Virus record (IMG/VR): IMGVR_UViG_3300020122_000603
Location: 1 to 36,606 of that record
Source of the DNA: a virus
Strand: one strand, 5' to 3'
Length of the DNA stretch: 36,606 nucleotides
Each line of letters opens with the position of its first letter. Within the stretch, counting starts at the first letter, position 1. This document shows, piece after piece, positions 30,191 to 36,525 of the stretch. Position numbers and translations under genes: made by a program. The notes beneath the pieces are model-generated. The model was given only the letters and a program-made list of their open reading frames with translations. It was not told where the DNA came from and made no database searches.

Positions 30191-32145
30191 AAACGCTCCC
30201 CAAACACTTCCAGCTCCACTCGGAAGAACCCACTCACTACGTCATCATCGACACGCGGGACAATAAAACCTTTCCCGTGGCGAAGCATGCGCTCGATCTC
30301 GAGACCCATGCGAAGCTGTCGAAAATCAAGCGCTTCGAAAGTGGGGGGAAGGTCCAAAGCGATAGCGCCGGGAAAAAGGACAAAGGAACGCTGATCGTTT
30401 CGAACATCCCCGATCTCGCCGGCGACTACAATTCGGGCGCCTCGTGGCTTAACTCCAATCCGCCTCGAGCGGCCACGCCTTCCCCGCAGCCGAGCCCTAT
30501 CGGAACTACGGTGCAGAACTATGCCCGAGGGGGAGCCGTCCGGCACTATGATGAGGGAACGCCGGATGAACCCGTCGAGGCCGATGATTCACAAGGCAGC
30601 GGTGATGAGGCTCCGACCCCTCCGGTCACGGTGAATGTGAATTCCGCACCCATGGCGCCGGCGATCCAGCCACCGCCAGTCGCCGCGGTCCCCGTCGCGG
30701 CCCCCGCGGCAGCCCCACTTGTGCGGATCCCTCCCGCCATGCCGGCCGGAGCTCCGCTCGTTCGCCAAGCCCAGGCCGCGCAGGCTCTGACTGAAAGAGG
30801 CGCCCAGGAACAAGCCACTGCCGAAGCCCAGGCCTCCGCCGCGGATGCGCAGGCCCTTCAAGACCACACCACAAAGATGCAGGCGCTAATGGACGGAGTC
30901 GCCGAGAAACGAAAGGCGCTCGATACCGAAAACGCGCAGCTCACCCAGGCTGTGATGAACCAGGACATCGATCCCAATCACTACTGGCACAACAAATCGC
31001 TTCCCGGAAAGATTTCGACCGCGATCGGCGTCATTCTCGGCGGCATCGGCGCGGGCCTTCAGCATTCGACGACGAACCAAGCGATGGAAGTCGTCCAGAA
31101 CGCCATCCGCCAGGATGTCGAGGCGCAGAAAGCCAATCTCGGGAAAAAGCAGAGTCTTCTTTCGATGAACCTTGAGAAGTACCGAAACCTCGATGCCGCG
31201 ACCTCCGCCACGATCGCGCAGATGAATGCGATGGTCGAGGGACAGCTGAAGCTCAACGCCGCAAAGAGTGGGAGCCAAAGGGCCCAGGCGGCCGCCGATC
31301 TCGCCATCGGGACCAACCGGATGAAGTACATCACCGAGCTCCCCAGTCTCGCCATGGCGGACTACAAGGCGAGCCTTCTCAACGGGGGATCTTCGGGGCC
31401 CTCGGCCGCTCAGAGGATCCTGAACCCGAATGCAGAGCCACAGGCCGGTTCTCCGATGTTGGATGCCATGCGGAGTAAAGCCGGTGTCTCAGCACCAGCG
31501 CAAACCCAACAGGGCACGGTGAAAGCGCCGCCGCCTCTCGAACCTGACATCCTAACCCCCGATCAGATCGATTTGAACCGCATTGGACATCTTAAAGCAG
31601 CCGGAGTTATCGACGATAAAGATTTCGATAAGCTTCGCGAAGAGATTGGTGACGTGAAACAGCGTGACCAAACGAACAGGTTTATTAAGAGCCAGTTCGA
31701 TCAGATGCAAGACGCCATGAACAAATCGAAAAGCGGCCCGGTTCGATCTTTCCTTGGAAGGGCCACGGCATGGGCGGGACCGTTAGCTATCGATCCCGCC
31801 ATCGGAAGTGGCACCGATCTCGCCCGCGCACAAGAAACCTTGGAGGGTGTTCCTCTAGGGATTGGAAAGTTCATCAAAGGAATGCCGACCTGGGGTGGCG
31901 CAGAGGGAAGCAAGTTCGTTGGTTCGAGAAATGCTTTACTGCTTCAGGCTCCAAAGCTTCTTGGTGACCGAGCGACCCCGGAAGTTCTCGAAAAATTGAG
32001 AGCTACTTTACCAGAAGGTCAAGAAGGCCCGGAAGAAATGCAAAACAAGTTCGAGCGTTTTCGGGACATCATCAATATGCCTCAAAAAATCCCGACGCTC
32101 GACACCCTTGATAAGGTCTACAACATCACGAGCCGAAAAAAATGA
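30187..32145 (+). CDS. Internal virion protein 2 (ejection-type)
   Basis: A 652-aa protein coupled to the gene before it (ATGA). N-terminal region with RFESGGKV and YARGGAVRHYDEG motifs, then a Pro/Ala-rich stretch (about 140-200), helical Gln/Ala-rich segments, and a possible membrane-inserting helix near 275-295 (LPGKISTAIGVILGGIGAGL). A second helical domain and a C-terminal folded part follow. This resembles podovirus ejection proteins that form a channel across the host envelope. No transglycosylase motif was seen. Confidence 0.7.
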   Translation: MKTLPKHFQLHSEEPTHYVIIDTRDNKTFPVAKHALDLETHAKLSKIKRFESGGKVQSDSAGKKDKGTLIVSNIPDLAGDYNSGASWLNSNPPRAATPSPQPSPIGTTVQNYARGGAVRHYDEGTPDEPVEADDSQGSGDEAPTPPVTVNVNSAPMAPAIQPPPVAAVPVAAPAAAPLVRIPPAMPAGAPLVRQAQAAQALTERGAQEQATAEAQASAADAQALQDHTTKMQALMDGVAEKRKALDTENAQLTQAVMNQDIDPNHYWHNKSLPGKISTAIGVILGGIGAGLQHSTTNQAMEVVQNAIRQDVEAQKANLGKKQSLLSMNLEKYRNLDAATSATIAQMNAMVEGQLKLNAAKSGSQRAQAAADLAIGTNRMKYITELPSLAMADYKASLLNGGSSGPSAAQRILNPNAEPQAGSPMLDAMRSKAGVSAPAQTQQGTVKAPPPLEPDILTPDQIDLNRIGHLKAAGVIDDKDFDKLREEIGDVKQRDQTNRFIKSQFDQMQDAMNKSKSGPVRSFLGRATAWAGPLAIDPAIGSGTDLARAQETLEGVPLGIGKFIKGMPTWGGAEGSKFVGSRNALLLQAPKLLGDRATPEVLEKLRATLPEGQEGPEEMQNKFERFRDIINMPQKIPTLDTLDKVYNITSRKK

Positions 32146-33209
32146 GCCACAAGAAAAAAGATGAAGAGCAGGACGAAGACGAACTTTCTGACGATCTAGC
32201 GCTCGCCGGCATGGTCTTGGGCTTTTCCGACGGCGGCGCGGTTCCTGCGCCGGCGGATCCGGTCGACCAGGTCCTCTCCCAGGTGCCGCAGGCTTCGGGC
32301 TCTCTCGCCCCCGCGGCGGCCGCTTTGGGCGCTCCCATCACGGAGGGCGCTCTCGGCGATCCGCAGATCAATGGCGAGCACGTCCTGGGAAAGCTCGGGC
32401 TTCGGGATCTCCTTGGGGGGAAGCTCGGAAAGAAAATCATCAGCGCGGCCGAGGAAGCGGAGGATCCGGCGGCCGCCGGCGTCGCAGGCCTTGGGCACGT
32501 TGAAAAAGTGGTTAACGACCATTCCGATCTCATCGGGAAGCGGGCCAAGGCCCTATTCAATGAGAAGCCCGCGGAGGCCTCCGAGGAAGAGGAGCTTTCC
32601 GCCGAGGACCACAAGGAGCTCGCGGAGCGCCTTCATAACCTCGCGGGTAACCCCGCTGCTCTCATCGACGAGCTCGCAGACGCTACGCTCCCGCTTCACG
32701 CCGTCGCCCCGCAGACTGCGCAGAGTGCTCAACAGACGGCAACGCGCGCGGTTCAATTCCTTTCGAGTAAGCTCAATCAGCCCGCGCCGGATCCTATGGG
32801 GAGGGAATACGAGAGCTCATCCACCGAGCGGGCAAAGTTCAACCGGTATCTCAGCGTCGTCGAGGATCCCTCGATCGCGCTTCACCAAGTGAAAGCGGGA
32901 ATGTTTCTCCCAGAGACGGCGGAAACCCTCCAGACCGTCTACCCCAAGCTGTACGACAAGATGAAGCAATCGGTGCTCGAGAATCTCGATCCCGAGATGC
33001 CCTATCAGAAAAAACTCATGGTCAGCCAGTTTCTGGGAACCCCACTCGATTCGAGCCTTTCGAGCGACCGAATCCGGGCCTTGCAACAGAGCTTCGTGCC
33101 CCCTCCGCCTCCGGGCCCGGTCGCTCCGGCGAAGAAACCGAAGAAGAGCCTTTCCAAGCTCAATATCTCCGAGCGCACGAGCCTCAAGAACGACGATAAC
33201 GACCTATGA
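32142..33209 (+). CDS. Internal virion protein 3 (ejection-type)
   Basis: A 355-aa protein coupled by ATGA. It has a charged N-terminus (KKKDEEQDEDELSDDLALAG), a GFSDGGAV motif like those in the two genes before it, Ala/Glu-rich helices, and a C-terminal domain with LYDKMKQSVLENLDPEMPYQ and GTPLDSSLSSDRIRALQQSF, the pattern of the third internal protein in several podophages. A Pro-rich patch and a basic tail end it. It should be packaged in the particle; the activity is unknown. Confidence 0.65.
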   Translation: MSHKKKDEEQDEDELSDDLALAGMVLGFSDGGAVPAPADPVDQVLSQVPQASGSLAPAAAALGAPITEGALGDPQINGEHVLGKLGLRDLLGGKLGKKIISAAEEAEDPAAAGVAGLGHVEKVVNDHSDLIGKRAKALFNEKPAEASEEEELSAEDHKELAERLHNLAGNPAALIDELADATLPLHAVAPQTAQSAQQTATRAVQFLSSKLNQPAPDPMGREYESSSTERAKFNRYLSVVEDPSIALHQVKAGMFLPETAETLQTVYPKLYDKMKQSVLENLDPEMPYQKKLMVSQFLGTPLDSSLSSDRIRALQQSFVPPPPPGPVAPAKKPKKSLSKLNISERTSLKNDDNDL

Positions 33210-33454
33210 GAGCGCAAGACGACAAATTGTGGGATCTCATCAAGGGGCTCGGAGCTGTCGTCGGGCTTCTGCTCGTTGGTTGGATGAGCTGGGTCTCTTA
33301 TACCTTAGTGAACATCCAAATTGAGCTTCAGGACTTAAACGATCGAGTGCCCCAAAAGGTAAAGACAAGCTTCATCAAGCCGGCGGGCAAATATCCTCTG
33401 CTCGCCGATCCGACCATTCCTTTCCTCAAAGACTATGAAGAAAAGAAACGCTAA
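33206..33454 (+). CDS. Small membrane protein at the end of the virion module
   Basis: An 82-aa protein coupled by ATGA to the last ejection-type gene. Residues about 13-35 form one transmembrane helix (GAVVGLLLVGWMSWVSYTLV); the rest is polar with a basic end. Late-module position and topology suit a holin, pinholin or spanin partner, but the main lysis cassette is elsewhere (2949-4215). The end overlaps the convergent lipoprotein gene by 29 bp. Confidence 0.55.
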   Translation: MRAQDDKLWDLIKGLGAVVGLLLVGWMSWVSYTLVNIQIELQDLNDRVPQKVKTSFIKPAGKYPLLADPTIPFLKDYEEKKR

Positions 33455-33746
33455 CTGGGACCTCATTGTCCTCATCACGGTTTACTGCCTCGTTGCCGGC
33501 ATGATGCTGTTCTGGTGATGACAGTGGTTGAAATGGATAGCAAAATTTCGCAACATCCTCGTATGTGGGCCTCGGAGATGTGCAATAAATTCCATTTGAG
33601 CATCCGACACAACTAGCAATGCAGAGCTTCTCGCATTGGCTCATTTCGCCTGTGGTGAAATAGGGTTTGGGAACAATTTCGGAAGAGTCGCCTTTCCCGC
33701 ATCCCGCGAGGGCCAGAAGAGCGAAGGCTAAGAAGAGTTGCTTCAT
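33426..33746 (-). CDS. Cysteine-rich lipoprotein
   Basis: A 106-aa protein starting at ATG 33746 with AGGGGGA upstream. It has a clear lipoprotein signal: KQLFLAFALLALAGC with lipobox LAGC, so C16 should be lipidated and the protein anchored to a membrane. The mature part has six further cysteines (CEKLCIASCVGC, YC, FC) and an acidic tail. It is transcribed alone from a promoter that shares a 14-bp site with the early promoter. Candidates are superinfection exclusion or a lysogenic conversion factor; a spanin role is also possible. Its end overlaps the genes on the other strand. Confidence 0.7.
   Translation of the reverse strand: MKQLFLAFALLALAGCGKGDSSEIVPKPYFTTGEMSQCEKLCIASCVGCSNGIYCTSPRPTYEDVAKFCYPFQPLSSPEQHHAGNEAVNRDEDNEVPVSVSFLHSL
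33435..33518 (+). CDS. Possible 27-aa membrane micro-protein
   Basis: A 27-residue frame, MKKRNANWDLIVLITVYCLV then a few more residues ending in FW, with a basic start and one hydrophobic helix. Its ATG lies 20 bp inside the end of the 33206-33454 gene, so it could be translated by re-initiation. It has no Shine-Dalgarno site and lies wholly antisense to the lipoprotein gene, so the evidence is only its shape. Such small membrane proteins are common near phage lysis genes. Confidence 0.3.
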   Translation: MKKRNANWDLIVLITVYCLVAGMMLFW

Positions 33747-33764
33747 ATTTTCCCCCTACAATGC

Positions 33765-33796
33765 CTATTGTACATCATTATGATACCAGGCGGCAA
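33765..33796 (-). promoter_or_regulatory. Lipoprotein promoter with the shared 14-bp site (copy 2)
   Basis: On the minus strand, TTGCCG (33791-33796), an 18-bp spacer and TACAAT (33767-33772) read toward the lipoprotein. The 14-mer CTATTGTACATCAT (33765-33778, plus strand) covers the -10; it is identical to the sequence at 791-804. ATCATTATGAT (33774-33784) is a small perfect palindrome beside it. Confidence 0.5.
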
Positions 33797-33850
33797 TGAA
33801 AATTTTTCTTAACCTTCAGAAATTGTATCGAAATACCGAAGGCGCGTGAA

Positions 33851-33892
33851 TTGGCATGGCTGCCAAACGATTTTCAGTCCTTAACTGGTTAA
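33851..33892. promoter_or_regulatory. Two inverted repeats upstream of the integrase
   Basis: TTGGCA (33851-33856) pairs with TGCCAA (33861-33866) around TGGC, and TTAAC (33881-33885) with GTTAA (33888-33892) around TG. Both lie between the divergent lipoprotein and integrase genes in a 198-bp gap. No clear integrase promoter was found. They may be operator or integrase arm-type sites. Confidence 0.4.
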
Positions 33893-33944
33893 TTCTTGAA
33901 CAACCCCCCTGTCGATCTTTTGACGACGAGGATGGTATCGATTT

Positions 33945-34880
33945 TTGCATTGTCTCCAATCGATGTTTTGGAGGCCCAAAAAAAAGCTCTTTCAGGAAAC
34001 CGCGATTCTTGTCTTGCGTTTAAGAGACCTTAAGTCGGAGAAAACACGGATTGCCGCGCGCCTCCACATTGGTCGGCTGATCAAAAATTTCGGTGAGCTT
34101 CCCATAGGTGAAATCACCGAAACGGACTGGGCGGCCTACATCACGCGCGAGCTCGCCAAAAAGAAAAGAACCTTTTTCGACGATAGAAAATATATGCGCA
34201 TGATCCTTCGGCATGCCTGGAGGGGAGGCCTCATCGCTCATCAGCTCGAGCTCGCGATTCCCGATCTGCCCTCCGAGGTTGGCCGGGAGATCGAGCCGCA
34301 CGAGCTCCGGGCCCTTCGAAAGCACGCCGGCCCGACCTTGCGTTTTCAGATAGAAATTGCGCGCCGGATGGGCCTTCGGCTCCGGGAGATGATGAGGCTT
34401 CGCTGGGATCAATTCGACTGGGAAAAATTTACCATCCGCCTTCTACCTGGCGATACGAAAACCAGGCGTGGAAGGCTGATAGCCGTGCCCCCCGATTTAA
34501 TGGCTCAGTTTAAGCGCAGGCGGGCCAAGAATCGCTCGCTCTTCGTATTTCCGACCCGGGATGGCTCCCGTCCCCAGGGGTCGAATAAGACGGCCTGGAG
34601 GCGTTGTAAAGCTAAGGCGGGGGTGCGGGCCCGCTGGCACGATTGGCGCCACACGGCGGCCACCGTCATGCTCCGGCGGGGGGTCGATCCGGAAGTGGCC
34701 CGAAGGTACCTTGGGATGAGCCGGAAGGTCTTCGATCGCATCTATACCCACCTGTCGGTCGAGGACCTGAGAAAAGCGGCCGCGGTGATGAGCGAGAAGA
34801 AAAGGCCTACTCGACTTTCAAAAGGCCATGCCGAGCAAATTTTCGAAGGGCGTCGCGGAGCTGATAAACTTCGACCTTGA
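33945..34880 (+). CDS. int: Tyrosine integrase
   Basis: A 311-aa integrase if read from TTG 33945. It has a core-binding domain (LFQETAILVLRLRDL..., ending with ITETDWAAYI) and a catalytic domain with R145 in GLRLREMMRL, K172, H232-D-W-R235 and the nucleophile Y267 in RIYTHL. The usual His/Trp of box III is Met258 (YLGMS), which is unusual. The N-terminal arm-binding domain is missing or short, and the start has no ribosome-binding site; ATG 33963 is an alternative. An upstream frame joins this one at a run of eight A residues near 33977. It lies about 530 bp from the tRNA-Gly attP core, which it most likely uses. Confidence 0.85.
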   Translation: MHCLQSMFWRPKKKLFQETAILVLRLRDLKSEKTRIAARLHIGRLIKNFGELPIGEITETDWAAYITRELAKKKRTFFDDRKYMRMILRHAWRGGLIAHQLELAIPDLPSEVGREIEPHELRALRKHAGPTLRFQIEIARRMGLRLREMMRLRWDQFDWEKFTIRLLPGDTKTRRGRLIAVPPDLMAQFKRRRAKNRSLFVFPTRDGSRPQGSNKTAWRRCKAKAGVRARWHDWRHTAATVMLRRGVDPEVARRYLGMSRKVFDRIYTHLSVEDLRKAAAVMSEKKRPTRLSKGHAEQIFEGRRGADKLRP

Positions 34881-35145
34881 GGGCATCTGACAAGCCGACC
34901 TCAGTAAACTCGATGTACGATAGCCTTCCGTCCTGGGTGGCGCTCAGGCTCCAAAGAACATTCCAAATCGTTGTCTCGAGCTGGGTAGGGAAAAGCTTTT
35001 TGAGCTTCCGATCGAGTTTCTCGCGATCCTTTGCGAAATGGATAAACTGGTTCTCCGATGAAGCGGCTTGCTCCCTCAGCGTCTCCCGAATCACGTGACC
35101 TATGAGCTCCATAGGCTTGATGTGTATATCCTCAAGGTCGCCCAC
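34807..35145 (-). CDS. Possible winged-helix protein
   Basis: A 112-aa protein from GTG 35145 (or 101 aa from ATG 35112); neither start has a strong Shine-Dalgarno site. The C-terminal half looks like a winged-helix fold: a helix (TIWNVLWSLS), a turn, a strand-like segment and a recognition-type helix (VYQLRDALRKFARHGLLKV). It is convergent with the integrase and overlaps its end by 74 bp. In a temperate phage a regulator of this type beside the integrase might control excision or lysogeny, but the evidence is weak. Confidence 0.45.
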   Translation of the reverse strand: MGDLEDIHIKPMELIGHVIRETLREQAASSENQFIHFAKDREKLDRKLKKLFPTQLETTIWNVLWSLSATQDGRLSYIEFTEVGLSDALKVEVYQLRDALRKFARHGLLKVE

Positions 35146-35406
35146 GCAAGTTTCTCACTTGGCGGCGCCCTAACCATTGGTTCCCGTCGGCGAGTTCACT
35201 CGGCCTCTCTCCTCTCGCGGTTTTCTCGAATGGCCTACGGCCCAATTTACCGTTGACCTGTGATTGCTTTCCGCGAAATGATGAAGTCTTTGTGATTAAT
35301 GCTTTCCGGGGGTTGTTACCAGCAACACCTGAAAAGCCTTTTTCTCGAAGAGAACCAATGATTAAGCCGCCCACCCCATATTTCTTTTCCTCTCCCATAG
35401 TGGGAT

Positions 35407-35453
35407 TGGAGCGGGACACGGGACTTGAACCCGCGACCTTCTCCTTGGCAAGG
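35407..35453 (-). other. attP: attP core: 3' half of a tRNA-Gly(GCC) gene
   Basis: Read on the minus strand, this gives an anticodon loop TTGCCAA (GCC), the variable region, a T-arm GCGGG-TTCAAGT-CCCGT with a full 5-bp stem, the 3' acceptor strand GTCCCGC and TCCA. The 5' half (acceptor, D-arm) is absent, so this is not a functional tRNA. Phages that integrate into tRNA genes carry just such a 3' fragment, so that the host tRNA is rebuilt after integration. The integrase lies nearby. This predicts integration into a host tRNA-Gly(GCC) gene. Confidence 0.82.
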
Positions 35454-35525
35454 ATCAGGTCACTAGCTTCGAACCGGTTTTTCTGGCGAGAAAAAAATCA
35501 CAAAGAGATTGGGCAGAAATACGAA

Positions 35526-35554
35526 GGCCCCTCAGTCTTGAAACCTGAGGGGCC
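35526..35554. terminator. Strong hairpin between attP and the replication initiator
   Basis: GGCCCCTCAG (35526-35535) and CTGAGGGGCC (35545-35554) form a perfect 10-bp stem with a 9-base loop. It is followed by TCTAATTC on the plus strand and by TTCGTATTTCTG on the minus strand, so neither side has a clean T-tract. It probably insulates the replication operon from integrase transcription. Confidence 0.6.
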
Positions 35555-35667
35555 TCTAATTCACGCTTGGCCACCGTTTAGCGACGGGGTGGGGCCGCGT
35601 TGCCTTTCACTATGTGACATCGCGCGCCCCAGGGTCAAGCCATTTTCTTTGAGGAATGGGTTGAGTC

Positions 35668-36525
35668 ATGGGGAACACCGGCAAAGTCGAGCCATCTGAT
35701 TTCAAGATCGATTCCTATTTCGAATCGCGCCGCGAACAATACTGGCCAAGCACAGCCTTTGAATTCTCGCCGCTATACATGCAGCTCGTTCTTCCATGCG
35801 CCCGTGAGCTCTACAGGCTTTTGAGCTACAAAGCGTGGGCTGAAAAGAGCCTGGTGGTCGTGGGAGCCCAATCCTACCTTGCCAAGCGAACCGGCCTTGG
35901 CACAGGTGCGATCAAACGACACCTTAAGACCCTTCGACGCTACCGGCTGGTTCGGTTGTATACGCCGTCACTGGGCCGGTTGAGCAATGAACATTTCGTC
36001 GAGCCCCTCCTGATCGCTGAATACGAATGGCCGAAGCTTCTCCATCTCAGCGAGAGTCGTTTCTTCTCCTTTACACGGGGTGGCCGCGAGGAGGCTGTGC
36101 GGTTTTGTGGGAACTATCTGGATCAAAATGATCCAGTTCTGAGGGATAGGCTGAGGTCCCGGCTTTTTCCGGAACTGGATCAAAATGATCCATCAACTGG
36201 ATCATTTTGGCCCAGTTCGGAACGCCTCTTGCGCACTCAACTGGATCAGAATGATCCACAGATCTATTCTTTGTATTCTTTCTTAGCGGACGACGCACAG
36301 CGTTATCCCCCTACTACCAGTCCGGAAGGCGGTGCTGAACGCCCAGGAGACAACGAGGGCCCCGGACAAAGGAGTCCTAACGGACAGGATCGAACTTCGG
36401 GGAAGAAAGGTGCCCGTGCGGGCAGATCAGAGCGGCCGCCCCGTAAAAAGAAGACCGAACAAAAGAACCGAGAAGAGCTCATTGCGCAGGCCAGAGAAAT
36501 AGCCGCGGCAGACGGCATGCGATGA
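35668..36525 (+). CDS. Replication initiator containing its own origin
   Basis: A 285-aa protein. Residues about 45-115 form a winged helix-turn-helix (AQSYLAKRTGLGTGAIKRHL then TLRRYRLV). The middle contains LDQNDP three times (about 151, 171 and 192), encoded by three copies of a 17-bp palindromic iteron; a fourth iteron lies inverted between them. The C-terminal 80 residues are Gly/Pro- then Lys/Arg-rich and disordered-looking, ending in a helix. This matches the lambda O arrangement, in which the initiator gene holds the iterons it binds. No helicase loader gene follows it; the next genes are at 78 and 320 across the circular junction. Bases 1-46 repeat its last 46 bases. Confidence 0.75.
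   Translation: MGNTGKVEPSDFKIDSYFESRREQYWPSTAFEFSPLYMQLVLPCARELYRLLSYKAWAEKSLVVVGAQSYLAKRTGLGTGAIKRHLKTLRRYRLVRLYTPSLGRLSNEHFVEPLLIAEYEWPKLLHLSESRFFSFTRGGREEAVRFCGNYLDQNDPVLRDRLRSRLFPELDQNDPSTGSFWPSSERLLRTQLDQNDPQIYSLYSFLADDAQRYPPTTSPEGGAERPGDNEGPGQRSPNGQDRTSGKKGARAGRSERPPRKKKTEQKNREELIAQAREIAAADGMR
36119..36135 (+). repeat. Iteron 1
   Basis: TGGATCAAAATGATCCA, a palindrome with 7-bp arms and AAA centre; with the next bases the arms extend to 8 bp (CTGGATCA/TGATCCAG, 36118-36136). It encodes part of LDQNDP. Confidence 0.85.
36176..36192 (+). repeat. Iteron 2
   Basis: Identical to iteron 1 over all 17 bases. It is flanked on the left by GAACTGG (36172-36178), which pairs with CCAGTTC (36212-36218) beyond iteron 3, so iterons 2 and 3 form one larger dyad. 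Confidence 0.85.
36198..36214 (-). repeat. Iteron 3, inverted variant
   Basis: Read on the minus strand it is TGGGCCAAAATGATCCA, matching iteron 1 at 15 of 17 positions and keeping the asymmetric AAAA. Because it is inverted it encodes GSFWP, not LDQNDP, in the gene. This shows that the repeats are conserved as DNA, not just as a peptide. Confidence 0.75.
36242..36258 (+). repeat. Iteron 4
   Basis: TGGATCAGAATGATCCA, one base different from iterons 1 and 2 and in the same frame (LDQNDP). The T/A-rich tract begins four bases after it. Confidence 0.85.

Larger units (their letters stand above)
35146..35667. other. 522-bp non-coding region carrying attP
   Basis: No credible gene lies here. It contains the tRNA-Gly-like attP core (35407-35453), a strong hairpin (35526-35554) and a GC-rich stretch before the replication initiator. 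Open frames across it are short or arise by translating the tRNA sequence. No promoter for the replication initiator could be assigned with confidence. Confidence 0.6.
36118..36290 (+). other. ori: Probable replication origin
   Basis: Four 17-bp iterons (36119, 36176, 36198, 36242) lie inside the initiator gene with start-to-start spacings of 57, 22 and 44 bp, the latter two close to whole numbers of DNA turns. They are followed by a T/A-rich tract at 36262-36286 that contains TATTCTTT twice, a likely unwinding element. The layout matches lambda-type origins. Origin function is inferred from structure only. Confidence 0.7.

Noticed and set aside
35407-35453. Complete tRNA gene
   Set aside because: The acceptor 5' strand and D-arm are missing on the upstream side, so only the 3' half is present.
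35253-35699. 148-aa open frame containing ERDTGLEPATFSLAR
   Set aside because: This peptide is the well-known result of translating a tRNA sequence; the frame covers the attP tRNA-Gly fragment and a terminator-like hairpin and has no ribosome-binding site.
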